From Basidiobolus meristosporus CBS 931.73 (lineage: Eukaryota > Basidiobolomycota > Basidiobolomycetes > Basidiobolales > Basidiobolaceae), in NCBI GenBank assembly GCA_002104905.1, contig MCFE01000108.1, forward strand, positions 62,001-126,000: 64,000 nucleotides of DNA, read 5' to 3'. Shown in pieces: positions 22,346-32,711 of this stretch. A program made the translations under genes and the position numbers. Under the pieces are notes generated by a model that was not told where the DNA came from, did not search any database, and saw only the letters and a list, made by a program, of their open reading frames with translations. Within the stretch, counting starts at the first letter, position 1. Every line of letters starts with the position of its first letter.

Positions 22346-23610
22346 ATGGTCCTCATACCAAGCCTCAACTCATCTTTAGTACAACCCAGACAAAACCCAT
22401 CCCCCAGCTCACCAGCGCGGTCCGGACCGGAAAAGTTGATGTTGGATCCGTTTGAGTTCTTGCCAAATGATTTTAGTATGGCCCAAGTGTCTATGATGAG
22501 CCTTCATACAGATATTTGGGCACTACTGATTAATATAGCAGAACTACATACCTCAGAGAGTCAACAAAGATGGAAGAATTTGAGTAGAAAGCTGTGGCAT
22601 GAGTTCTGCATCAAGATGCCAGCCAATGTATGTAAAAAGATATATAACAAGACAAGTATTGAAATCAAGAATGAGCTGAGAGTGAGGGGATTTGTCAAAG
22701 AAGCCGCGCGGGAACAATTTTGCGCGCAATTTGCACAGTACGGGCCGGACGCGTCCATTTGTGCCTCAACTTTGGGAACCAAAGAGATTTTGAATGAGTT
22801 TTTGCCTCAAATGACTAATGTACTATGTGATATATTAGTAGAGCTAAGTGGCTTCCAAGAGCAATATACACAGGACTCATCCAGGCAACAGCTCCAAAGT
22901 ATCAGACAGAGGGTAAGTGAATACCTTGAGGAATCAGATGGTGAGCTTCAGGAGGAAGAATACAGACCGCAAGCAACATCGTCCAGATTGCGCCAGCATG
23001 CCTTGCTGGATCCCCTACCATCTCTTGCAACCACAGCGCGCCGGCGCATGTCAGTTCAGACCACGCCAACACCCTTTACCAGAATGCCACGCGTTGAGTC
23101 AACGCGCATTGAGTCAACGCGCGTCGGGTCAACGCACGCACTTCAGAGCAAAACTACGAGAACTTGCCAAACTGCTCATTTAGACACGAGTCCATTGGAG
23201 CGGACCAAGTCGCGTCAACATGCGGCATCACATCAAACTCAGCCAAGGGCCATCTCAACGCGTCAAGGCGCGCCTGTGTGTGCCGTTTTGCCCAACCATC
23301 AGCGAGTTACTTCTGGTGAACTGACTGATGATGACCAACATGAAGTGCCTCAACACTGGAGCCCTTGGCAAGTAAAAGAACGCGTCAGCGCGTGGCACTA
23401 CAGGCCGGTTCAGTTGGTTCAGTTGGAGCAATTCAGCACGGCCAAGCTGCAGCATTGCACTCATCAACTAGGAGGCAAAATACTGACTATGAATACACAA
23501 GTAGCCAAGATGATAGTCAGCCAGGAAGTAGTATAGGTGTGCAAAGTGAGTTACTACCAAATGCTTCAGTAGTAATCCCTGTGAGAAAAAAACCCAGGAG
23601 AAGATGATTA
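22346..23610 (+). pseudogene. Harbinger ORF2 protein, copy B (nearly intact)
   Basis: Open for 396 codons (22346-23536). A one-base loss near 23355 relative to copy A1 shifts the last part into another frame, where the expected C-terminus runs to 23607 and ends in a basic cluster, RKKPRRR. Visible parts: a Ser/Pro/Gln-rich N-terminus; a tryptophan-containing helical region at about residues 50-115 (DIWALL, RWKN, LWHEF); a second helical region with FLPQMTNVL and ELSGFQEQY; acidic ELQEEEY; then a repeat region of RxEST units encoded by CpG-rich minisatellite DNA (23090-23140). Likely a DNA-binding or transposase-partner protein, by analogy with Myb/SANT proteins of other Harbinger elements. 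Unproven. Confidence 0.75.
23088..23145 (+). repeat. CpG-rich minisatellite within Harbinger ORF2
   Basis: About four degenerate copies of a 12-bp GAGTCAACGCGC-type unit (variants include GGGTCAACGCAC). The number of units differs between element copies: about one in A1, three in D, two in E. Each unit is in frame and encodes RxEST-like residues. Confidence 0.75.
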
Positions 23611-24348
23611 GATTGCTTTGAATTGCTCACATTTGTAATGATCCCAACAACCCTTTTTTTTTGCGATCCAAATCAAGCCATAGCAAATCAGTGATCATCA
23701 AATTTTTGATATAAGGAATATCAAGGTTGTCTCACATTTGCAACAGAACCCCTATAAATAAACACCCTACATATATACGTCATCTATAATACCAGTGCAG
23801 CTATTGGATCTGTTTTGCACCTACACAATTGCTTGCGTGCTAGCTATGACACCTTGCCCAATCACTAGGATCAGGGATTTACTTGCTCAATGGGCAAAAT
23901 GGGTTATTTGATGGCAAATCAGGTAGCTTTTTCAGTAGTCAATGAGCCAATTGGGGGCTGCCAGCTTTGGGATACTTTTGGACCAATTAACCACTGAGAA
24001 ACCATCCAATTGGAGTGAGGGTAACCAAAACGGTAAGTATCAGTGTAGTTTATAGTGTGATACACATTTATTTCCATTTACATTAAAGTAACATATCCAA
24101 ATACCGGATTTTACCTGCCATTATAGCGGTATCCAATTGCGCACGTGATGCAAACATTACAAGTTGGCGCAATCATCCGCGCCAACCTCACCGTGTCAGA
24201 TTGTGCCATAGTGTGCGAGATTGTCCCGCATAGTGCAAAATTTTCCAAGAACAATCCTGCCTTCTGGTAGCTATAATATCGCGCCCAATCATTCTTTGCA
24301 ACCGCGTATTGTGCCACGCGCCCTGGCATGGTACGATGGAACAAGTCT

Positions 24349-25400
24349 AATAGTAAAGTTGGGATCTGTTGTACTTTGAATCCAACACTTGCTGAAATTC
24401 AAACTCTTGGTGTTTGTCTACTTGGATGGCTGGGGGATTTGCTGGGTGCTGGTTGGGTAGAGTACTTTAATGGAGTGGTTCTAACAGGGACACATGAAAT
24501 GTGTCATGATTTTCATATGTGGTGGCAATTGTAGTTGGTATACAATTGGACTAAGTTTCTTCTTCATCTTGAATGGCCTTAGTTTCTTGTAGTGTAATTT
24601 GTCACAAGGGTGGCTGGTAAAAATGTTTCTTCTCAGGAGCCATACTGAATCTCCTTCATTAAGCTTGGGGCTAGGCTGCTGTTTGTTGTCTGCAAACTTC
24701 TTGTACCCCTCATGGGCTAAAGGTATTTCTTTCATGAGTGTTTTTGGATTTCTAGAATTGCTGACACATGTTCAGCCACTGGGGGGCTAGTAGGGCTTAT
24801 TGGAATCTGAATATCAAATTGCAGATGAAAACCATGATTTGCATAGAATGGTGTGAGACCAGTTGCACTATGACATGAGTTGTTGTGGGCAAATACTGCC
24901 AGCAGTAGCAGCTGGGTCCAGTTCTCTTGCTGATAGTTGACAGAGCACCAGAGGTATTGTTCAAGGATCTGGTTGATTCTGTCTCTCTGACCATCTGATT
25001 GAGGATGAAAAGCAATTCAGAGCTTGCCTTGTACACCAAGATATTGCATGAAGCATTTCCAGAATTCTGATATGAGCCAGGGTACTCTATCAGATACAAT
25101 GTCACTTGGGATACCATGGAACCAGAAAATGTCCTTGATTACTAGGTAGGCAGTCTCCTTGGCATCTATATTCTTGGATCAGGGATTGAAGTGAGCCATC
25201 TTTGTGAGTCTATCTCATCATGGTGAAAGTGGATGATCTATAATGGGGTATCAAGATTTGGGACAAACAGTTGGTGCCGGTGATAGATGATATCATTGGC
25301 TAGATGTAGGTGTTGGAGTATGAAAACTTGGGTGGTGGTTCAGAGGGAGACTTGTGGTATTTCTTGATTGTTGCCACTGTGGAGTTGGTGGCTTGGCTGG
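24349..25400 (-). pseudogene. Gypsy integrase with proximal chromodomain
   Basis: Minus strand, right to left: integrase core with SDIVSDR near 25095, FISEFWK-like sequence and AFHPQSDGQRDRINQILE near 24980-25030, which is the typical end of the chromovirus DDE core. A GPY/F-like module follows (KLHYKKLRPFKM, 24560-24620), then a PVRTT tail and LDSKYNRSQLYY (24352-24390), the first strand of the chromodomain. The core aspartate in SDR is visible. Several TAA/TGA codons interrupt the frame. It joins RNase H upstream and is cut downstream by Harbinger B. Confidence 0.82.
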
Positions 25401-25950
25401 TCTTGACTTTCTAAGGGAATAGAGGAGCTATAGTACTGGAGAATTGGGTTGCAAGGAGCTCCAAATGTCTTTTGTGGAGTACAGGGTTTTCATTTGCCAA
25501 TACAAGGGACTACTCCATCTTTCTGGACAGGGCATCAGATTTTCCTTATTTCACACCAGATCCATAGGTACTGACAAAGTTAAAGCTAGACAGAAAAAGG
25601 GACCATCTGGCTTTTCTCAGGTACAGTACTTTTGAGGTGGTAACATACTCAAGGTTCTTGTGGTCACAGAAGATTGTTATCTTTTGAGCTGCACCATTAA
25701 GCTACTGTCTCCATTGTTTGTTGGTAACAATGATTGCAAGTGGTCCCTTGTCATAGATATCATAGTTGACTTCAGCTGGAGTAAATTTTTGCAAGTAGAA
25801 TGCATTAGGGTGTAGCACATTCATGTCATCATACTGGGGAAGGATGGCACCAAGGGCATAGGGTTAGGGAAAGGAAAGGTCTCTCAAGGTCAGGGTGGGC
25901 AAGCAGTGGGGCACACGGGAAGGATTGCTGATAGAATCATAGGACTCAGA
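25400..25950 (-). pseudogene. Gypsy RNase H region
   Basis: Minus-strand fragments in successive frames contain AEVNYDIYDKGPLAII, a conserved RNase H segment, FCDHKNLEY and SDALSRK, all in the order seen in gypsy polyproteins. The catalytic aspartate equivalent of YDIYDK-E is partly visible as D. Stops break it into at least three pieces. Confidence 0.75.
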
Positions 25951-26900
25951 CTATTCCTTATTCCAGGCAAAGGGCACATTTTTCTGGGTGAGCTTTGTCA
26001 CAGGAGTGACTATCTTGGAGTAGTTGGCAATGAATCTGCTGTAGAAGTTGGCAAATCCAAGGAAGGATTGGACTTCTTTTACAGAGCGGGGAGTTGGCCA
26101 GAATTGGATGGCTTCTACTTTCTTGGGGGCCATTCTTGTTCCATTTGAGCTTATAAGATAACCTAGGAACTCAACTTCTTTCTGGTTAATCTCACATTTC
26201 TCCAGCTTGGCATAGCAGCTAGTGGTTTCAAACTTAGTTAAGACTTTCTTCACATGGGAATTATGTTCTTCTTGAGTCTTGGAGTAGATCAGGATATCAT
26301 CAAGGTATATAACCACAATTAGTCAAGGCACTCCCAAAACGTATCATTCATCTGGTGTTGAAAGACAACTGGGGCATTGGTAAAGCCAAATGGCATTACT
26401 TTATATTCAAGGTGACCATATCTTGTTCTAAAGGCAGTTTTCCATACATTGCCAGGCTTGATCCTGACAAGATTATAAGCTCCTCTAAGGTCAACTTTAG
26501 TAAATACTTTGGTAGTGAAGAGCTGATCCAACAGGGTGCTGATCATGGGTAAAGGGTACTGGTTCTTGATTGTGATCTTATTCAGCTCACAGTAGTCTAC
26601 ACACATTCTTAGGGTACCATCCTTTTTCAACAAAGAGGATTGGGGCACCAGCTGGGGACTTAAAGTGCTGAATAAAACCTTTCTGGAGGTTTTCTTGGAC
26701 ATAGCCATGGAGCTTTTTCAACTCAGGTTGCAGGAGGTAATAGATAGGGCCAAAAGGTGGGGTTTTTCCATCTTCAAAGTCAATGGGACAGAATAGGGTC
26801 TATGTGCTGGGAGTAGTTCTGCTTTGATCTTATCAAAGACATGGCTAAACTCTTGGTACTTTGTAGGTAATCCATTTGAGGGGGTTTCTTCATGGATGCT
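25951..26900 (-). pseudogene. Gypsy reverse transcriptase
   Basis: The minus frame 26319-26708 has [30 protein letters not shown] and [10 protein letters not shown]. The next frame, 25951-26316, starts with the catalytic box VIYLDDILIYS (YLDD) and continues through EFLGYLIS and FLGFANFYSRFI. A stop or frame change lies between the two at 26316-26319 (a TGA/TAG-type break after ECLD). The domain order and motifs are those of Ty3/gypsy RT. The protease-RT linker (YQEFSHVFDK at about 26840) lies upstream in frame 26718-27137. Confidence 0.88.
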
Positions 26901-27418
26901 GGGTTCTTGTATCTGGGGTAGCTTGGGGAGAGATACTTCTTCACTTGAAAAGTCAGGTGCTTGCACGGATTTGACCTTATGGACTCTGGGAAATGTCAGG
27001 GTTTTGTTCTTCCAGTTGATAGCTGGGTTATGGTGACTAAGCCAGGAGCTTCCAAGGACTATGGAGTAGTGGGGAGAGCTGATGACGTTAAGGCTAATGT
27101 CTTGTGGTGACAAGTACTGGACTGCTGGAGTAGACATGTCTCATGGGTAACAGCACTGGAGAGGGATCTTCCATCAATAGCTTCTACTTGGACAGGACAG
27201 GATCTCAGGATAGCAGGGTTTTTGTGCTTCTGGACAAACGACTGGTCAATGAAACTGGAGGAAGCACCAGAATCTTTGAGGGCAAGGACATGGACAGGCC
27301 TGTATTCAGGGATATGGATGTTGACAGGCATTCTTAAGGACTGGATGGACTTGGTAGTGTATGATGTTTCTTGAATGTGTTGAATTCTCATTGAAGGGTT
27401 CAGTTGCAAGCCTGTCAT
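26718..27418 (-). pseudogene. Gypsy aspartic protease and linker
   Basis: Frame 27059-27418 contains the protease active-site motif LKDSGASSSFID (DSGA). The sequence then shifts to frame 26718-27137, where YSIVLGSSWLSHHNP is the conserved C-terminal ILG-WL block of retroviral-type proteases, followed by the linker into RT. The catalytic Asp is retained, but a frameshift near 27100 separates the halves. Confidence 0.82.
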
Positions 27419-27504
27419 TTTAACTGGACACTGGAGTTTCCCAAAAATTCAGGAGAAGGCTGTTCACTTGATGATTGCAGGAGTTTAAAGCTAGACTACT
27501 TGTT

Positions 27505-27718
27505 GGGAAAAGACTTGGCAAGATGACCTGGTTGGCCACAGCAAAGGCAGATATTAGCCAATAATCTTACAAAGATAAAGTATCTTTGCCTTTAGAGGAC
27601 AGGACAAGGGAAAGATTCAGGGTGATACTTATGGTAGGTACTCCTTTAAAAGTTCTTCTCAAGAACTTTTGGTGGAAGGCAGAGATCCACAGGTAAGTCA
27701 AGAGTAGTCTGATAAAAC
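27505..27718 (-). pseudogene. Gypsy gag remnant with degraded zinc knuckle
   Basis: Only about 210 bp lie between the 5' LTR and the protease-side sequence. They include CLCCGQPGHLAKSF at about 27510-27550, a CCHC knuckle whose last Cys is replaced. Upstream gag (capsid) is almost entirely missing, with a short YHPESFP-like leader only. An intact chromovirus gag would need several hundred more base pairs. Confidence 0.7.
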
Positions 27719-27975
27719 TGTTATGAATAGACACCAGGCAGGAGAGTAAGGCTAGGCAAGGCAGGACCTTGAGAGGACTTAGGTGTGGATCAACAAGGCA
27801 AGGCATATTTTCAAGGCAAGGCATATTTTCAAGGCAAGGCTGTTTATTCAAGACCTGTGTTTATCAGACTGAGGAATACATAAGGGGGGATAGGACTATA
27901 TATACCTCTTGGCAATATGGATGCCAAGAAATATGGGCTAATACTGATGGGGTTCTGGGGTGAGGCACAGTAAGT
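27719..27975 (-). repeat. Gypsy 5' LTR, inner part
   Basis: Begins TGTTATGAATAGACACC on the plus strand and is cut at 27975 by Harbinger D; the rest is at 31390-31688. It matches a solo copy at 41003-41531. It contains an 18-bp tandem repeat (AAGGCAAGGCATATTTTC) at 27795-27840, two and a half units long. Confidence 0.85.
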
Positions 27976-28713
27976 GGACTTGTTCCATTGTACCGTGCCA
28001 GGGTGCGCAGTGCAATCTGTGGTTGTTAAGAACAATTGGGCACAATATTATAGCTACCAGAAGGCAGGATTGTTCTTAGATAATTTGCACTATGTGGGAC
28101 AATCTTGCACACTATGGCACAATCTGACACAATGAGGTTGGCACAGATGATTGCGTCAACTTGTAATGTTTGCATCATTTGCGCAATTGGACACAGCTAT
28201 TATGGCATGTAAAATCCGTTATGTGAATATGTTTCTTTAATGTAAATGGAAATAAATGTGTATCACACTATAAACTACACTGATACTTACCATTTTGGTT
28301 GCCATCACTCCAATTGGACGGTATGTCAGTGGCTAATTGGTCCAAAAGTATCCTGAAGCTGGCAGCCCCCAATTGGCTCATTGACTACTAAACAAGCTAC
28401 CTGATTTGCCATCAAATATCCCATTTTGCCCATTAAGCAAGTAAATCCCTGATGCTAGTGATTTGACAAGGTGTCATTGCTAGCGTGCAAGCAATTGGCT
28501 AGGTGCAAAACAGATCCAGTAGCTGCATTGGTATTATAGATGATATATATATGCAGGATGCTTCTTTATAGGAGTTCTGTCTCAAATGTGAGACAACCTT
28601 GATATTACTTAAATGAAAAATTTGATGAACCCTGATTTGCAATGTCGCAATTTGGATTGCAAAAAAAAGGCTGTCGGGAACATTACAAATAATAGCAATT
28701 CAAATTAATTGCA

Positions 28714-29950
28714 TCATCTTCCCCTGTGTTTTTTTTTCACAGGGATTACTACTGAAGCATTTGGTAGTGACTCACTTTGCACACCTATACTACTTCCTGG
28801 CTGACTATCATCTTGGCTACTTGTGTATTTGTAGCCAGTATTTTGCCTCCTAGTTGATGAGTGCAATGCTGCAGCTTGGCTACGCTGAATTGCTCCAACT
28901 GAACTGGCCTGGAGTGCCACATGCTGACATGTTCTTTTATGTACCAAGGGCTCAGGTGGTTGAGGCACTTTATGTTGGTCATCATCAGTCGGTTCACCAG
29001 AAGTAACTTGCTGATGGTCAGGTGGAACGGCACTCACAGTCGCAACTTGACATGTTGCGATGGCCCTTAGCTGAGTTGAATGTGATGCTGCATGTTGACT
29101 CAACTTGGTCCGCTCCAATAGACTTGTGTCTAAATTAGCAGTTTGGCAAGTTCTGGTAGTTTTGCTCTGAAGCGCACGCGTTGACCCAATGCATGTTGAC
29201 TCAATGCACATTGACTCAATGCGGGGTGTTCTGGTAAAGAGTGTTGGCGTAGTCTGGACTGACATGTGCTTGCACACTGTGGTTGCAAGAGATGGTAAGG
29301 AATCCAGCAAGGCATGTTGACACAATCTGGACAATATTGTGTGCAGTCTGTATTCTTCCTCCTGAAGCTCACCATCTGATTCCTCAAGGTATTCACTTAC
29401 CCTCTGTCTGATACTTTGGAGCTGTTGCCTGGATGAGTCCAGTGTATATTGCTCTCAGAAGCCACTTAGCTCTGCTAATATATCATGTTGTACATTAGTC
29501 ATTTGAGGCAAAAACTCATTTAAATATCTTTGGTTCCCAAAGTTTAGGCGCAAACAGACATGTCTGGCCCATACTGTGCAAATTGTGCGCAAAATTGTTC
29601 CCGCGCGGCTTCTTCATCAAATCCCCTCACTCTCAGCTCATTCTTGATTTCAATACTTGTCTTGTTATTTGTCTTCTTACATACATTGGCTGGCATCTTG
29701 ATGTAGAACCCATGCCACAGCTTTCTACTCAAGTTGTTCTATCTTTGTCAACTCTCTGAGGTATCTAGTTCTGCTAGATTAATCAGTTGTTCCCAGATAT
29801 CTGTATGAAGGCTCATTATAGACACTTGGGCCATACTAAAAGCATTTAGCAAGAACTTAAACGGATCCAACATTGACTATTCCAGTCCAGACTGTGCTTG
29901 TGAGGTGGGGGATGAGTTTTGTCTGGGCTGTACTAAAGATGAGTTGAGAC
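28714..29950 (-). pseudogene. Harbinger ORF2, copy D
   Basis: The homologue of 22346-23610 in opposite orientation. The longest open part, 28714-29334, covers the Ser/Thr-rich C-terminal half with three RxEST-type units and a basic end (KKKHRGR). The N-terminal tryptophan region is at 29544-29732, with LWHGFYIKMPANVC, and is separated by stops and a frame change near 29455. The start region reaches about 29950. Confidence 0.75.
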
Positions 29951-30262
29951 TTGGCATGGGGACCATTGCAACGAATTTGGATACTTATACAGCAGTACAT
30001 TGGCATCAACCTGGCCTTATATGCAATATATATGAAAACTAATGTGATTGTTGAATTTTCAATATATTATGCATGATGCATCTTGGATGGCATTGACACA
30101 GATCAGATCAAATCAATTGCAGATTTCCTATTTGATTATGGACCTATGAGTAAAGCATCAATAAAAGTACCAAGGCATTGTTTGTGGATACCTTTTGCAA
30201 CATAATGATGGGATACATGGCAATTGATGGATATTTAATCATAATGCATTAATATCAGATAA

Positions 30263-31197
30263 ATGACACATATCACCCCAAAACAAATCAAACCACCCCC
30301 ATACAATCATTCACCAATTTCAATGACTTACTCATGTGAATGGTCTTTTCTCATCAATCCCATCACTATCACTGGATTATCCTCTGACACAGTAGAGGAG
30401 ATCTATTCCAAGTACTGTGGACCATCTACCCCAATCTACTCAAAGAGATCCCTTGTTAAGCTTCTCTGCTATGACAAGAGCTATTGCCCTACAAGGTTTC
30501 ATCCCACCATCCATGGCAACAAAAGTCCTAGAAGCTTTCATTCCCAGCTGACAGCAATGGAGAACCACCTTGCAGAGTGTATGAATGACTTAGACCAAGC
30601 TGGAATACTAGGTTCAGAAGCCCCAATAGACTTCCATATCCCAGAGTGTTCAGCAACAGGTTCCATATCAGGAGTATTTTCAATACCTTCCCGGTGAGGA
30701 TTAACAGACCTTCTAGAGGGCAGAGGCACTTTTATTCTGGCAAGTACATGGCACACAGTGTGAAGTTTCAAGCTCTGTCTGACATTGAAGGTAACATCAT
30801 CTGGTTTAGTGGGCCATTTGCTGGAAGTAGGCATGACAATGCACTCTGGGTAGAGAATCATCCTGAATTCAGCAGAGGGGAGAAATGTATGGCAGACTTA
30901 GCCTATATAGGAGAGGATTGTCAGAGATTGGGATGTATTACAGCTTATAGGAAGCCAAGGAATGGTATGCTTAGCAGGAAGCAGAAGCTCTACAATGAGA
31001 TATTTAATCATTTCAGAGCAAGGGTAGAGCTCATATTTGGATATCTGGAGCAATTCAGCATATTGGCAGGTAAATACATAGGAAAGTCATATAAAGGAGA
31101 AAACAGCAGAATAGGTAAAATAGTTAAGATACTTATTAATGTACAGTATGCTCATACAAGAAGACATCCACTGAGAGAAATGTGTCTGGACCATTAG
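30263..31197 (+). pseudogene. Harbinger transposase, copy D
   Basis: Frame 30263-30697 holds the N-terminal helical domain from MTYSCEWSF. A one-base loss at about 30600 relative to copy C moves it to frame 30646-31197, which has SDIEGN, RHDNALW, MADLAYIGEDC and ARVELIFGYLEQF. The acidic catalytic residues are all visible, with HD-K changed to HD-N in the neighbouring position only. It ends with an early stop at the C-terminus (CLDH). Broken by a single clear frameshift, so it is one of the better copies. Confidence 0.85.
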
Positions 31198-31389
31198 GAA
31201 GACTAAATAAAGCAAGGAAAGCACTACTCTGAGCAACACACGTAAGATTGAGTAAAGTTACCAGTAACTGCATCATACCACTGGCATCATGGTAAAAATT
31301 ATAGTGCCAGATAGTGCCGTAGAGTGCCAGATCAATCCGGCACTATACACAGGCTGGCACTTAGTGGCACTATCGAACAAGACAAGTCT

Positions 31390-31688
31390 AGTGTGCCAAG
31401 ATAGAAATATACTAGAGAACAAACTAGAATAGCACATGGGGATATGTCAGGGGTTGGCTAATCATGTGACCAGGTCATATGACATGTAACTATCATATAG
31501 GGTATGGGACTACATAAATTCCAATGGGAAGCTTCCATATAATGTTCCATTGTGTAACATTGACTTAGAGCTTTCAAGAAGTTGCTAGAATGTAGTAGAA
31601 CTTTCTAAAAGGAACATGGATTTCCGTGCTGACTTGATTTGGCTTGATAATTGGAGGCCAAGGATGACATGTGATTGTGACAGCAACA
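31390..31688 (-). repeat. Gypsy 5' LTR, outer part
   Basis: Continues the LTR of 27719-27975 after copy D and ends at GATTGTGACAGCAACA (TG...CA on the minus strand). It aligns with 41003-41290 of the solo copy. The combined LTR is about 555 bp. Confidence 0.82.
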
Positions 31689-31739
31689 ATGCCATGCAAT
31701 TATTGTTGCCGCACCAATTATGTCCCATTACGTTTTATA

Positions 31740-31895
31740 AATTTATTTAGCAGTAAAATTAGCAAAGTGCCATTGTGATCCAGTCATAAGTTTGCTTAGA
31801 GGGTCACCAATTCCAAGCTGCTGGTATTATCATGGTCTCTGAACAGGATCTTGACAGCTGATCTGGATTGGATCCACCTGCATGACCAAATTTTA
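31740..31895 (+). repeat. Fragment shared with 34640-34795
   Basis: About 155 bp with high similarity to 34640-34795, which adjoins Harbinger G. Probably an ORF2-related piece of an old Harbinger. It is cut off by an L1 fragment. Confidence 0.55.
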
Positions 31896-32711
31896 TTCAC
31901 AGAAAAGCTTTGAAAGTCAAAACATCTGTAAGCTGCACCAGGTACTTGATAAGAATGCAGCTATGGTTAATAGTTACAAAGACAGAAAAGTATCTTGCCT
32001 GAACAGGTGCAAACTTGGGAACAACTCATATATATTCAAAGATACCTACTCTGAGTATTCCTCACAAGCAGTGCCTCCAAGGCCGGTTGGTGGCCAGCAC
32101 AGTTTCCTAGGAGTGTCCTGCAGTCTGGGATTAATGGTTCAGGTTGCAGCAAGTAGAAACAATCATACTAATCAACAAGCTTGTAAACTAATAATAGGGA
32201 TGATGATATAATGTTGAGGGATTGCCTTTCTTATATACTTTTCTCATTGGCAACGTGATTACTATTCATGGTGTACCAGAAGGTTCCAAAAATCAATAAA
32301 GATCTTAAAGACATCAGAATAAGCCAAGAATGTTCTAAGTAGATGCTGGGAAGTTCCAAGAGGCACAGCACATCCAGCAAAGTAGGGGTCAGTATTCTGG
32401 AACCTGTGCAACATAGGTATACCAGATATGGAGTGAAAATGGTAAGGATGGTGACATGGTGTGGATAGGTGTGACAGGTCCTGTCATAGGTAACTGTGTA
32501 ACATAGAAGCGCTTATAGCTAGTTATCTTACATAAACTGAGGGATAATATATGCATGAAATAAGCAGTTATCATAGTTAGCTGGCTTATAGGATACTACT
32601 GAGCAGATATAACAAATGGGGTAAAATTAAAATGTGATAGTAGTGAAATAGGGAAGTACTGAATATGGGAATAAGCATATTTGTCAGTAATTGTTACTGC
32701 AAACCTGCTAT
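31896..32711 (-). repeat. L1 LTR fragment (about 815 bp)
   Basis: Matches L1 36720-37532 in the same orientation as that copy, with a CTGAGTATTCCTCACAAG block near 32055. It lacks the first 250 bp. The right end is degraded (CCTGCTATACC instead of CCCACTACA). Confidence 0.78.

Larger units (their letters stand above)
20920..24348. mobile_element. PIF/Harbinger-type DNA transposon, copy B (3429 bp, best preserved)
   Basis: Ends AGACTTGTTCCGTTGGATAG and GTACGATGGAACAAGTCT are inverted repeats. The flanks are AAT on both sides (20917-20919 and 24349-24351), a 3-bp duplication as expected for PIF/Harbinger. Subterminal regions carry repeated GGCACT words on the left and GGCRCRAT/GTGCAA words on the right. 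Two divergent genes fill it: transposase (minus, 21103-22020) and ORF2 (plus, 22346-23610). CpG sites are abundant, unlike older copies. The element sits inside the gypsy chromodomain. Confidence 0.92.
27976..31389. mobile_element. PIF/Harbinger-type DNA transposon, copy D (3414 bp)
   Basis: Inserted into the gypsy 5' LTR with AGT at both sides (27973-27975 and 31390-31392). Removing it restores the LTR as seen in the solo copy. Orientation is opposite to copy B: ORF2 on minus, transposase on plus. The left end is GGACTTGTTCCATTGTACC; the right end is a rearranged GAACAAGACAAGTCT. Most CpG sites are lost, indicating age. Confidence 0.9.
19690..31688 (-). mobile_element. Ty3/gypsy chromovirus with three nested insertions
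   Basis: One minus-strand element traced through three interruptions. From right to left: 5' LTR (31390-31688 plus 27719-27975, split by Harbinger D); a short gag remnant (27505-27718); protease (27059-27418); RT (25951-26900); RNase H (25400-25950); integrase (24390-25400); chromodomain (24349-24390 plus 20837-20919, split by Harbinger B); and a C-terminal tail (about 19690-19755 beyond an L1 solo LTR). Chromodomain-bearing integrase places it among chromoviruses. No 3' LTR is seen; Plavaka sequence begins near 19640. Internal stops and frameshifts make it inactive. Confidence 0.85.

Noticed and set aside
22917-23183. Plus-strand 88-codon frame overlapping ORF2, also open in copies D and E
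   Set aside because: Alternative frame of ORF2 with no stop of its own in low-complexity coding sequence; no separate start context or motif.
24797-25117. Minus-strand 106-codon frame as a candidate gene
   Set aside because: The neighbouring frame carries the integrase motifs SDIVSDR and AFHPQSDGQ; this frame is an out-of-register reading of the same DNA.
27795-27840. Possible CRISPR-like direct repeats
   Set aside because: The repeats are contiguous without spacers and sit in an LTR.
27567-27851. Minus-strand frame with repeated CLENMP words
   Set aside because: It is translation of the 18-bp LTR tandem repeat and the leader, not a gene.
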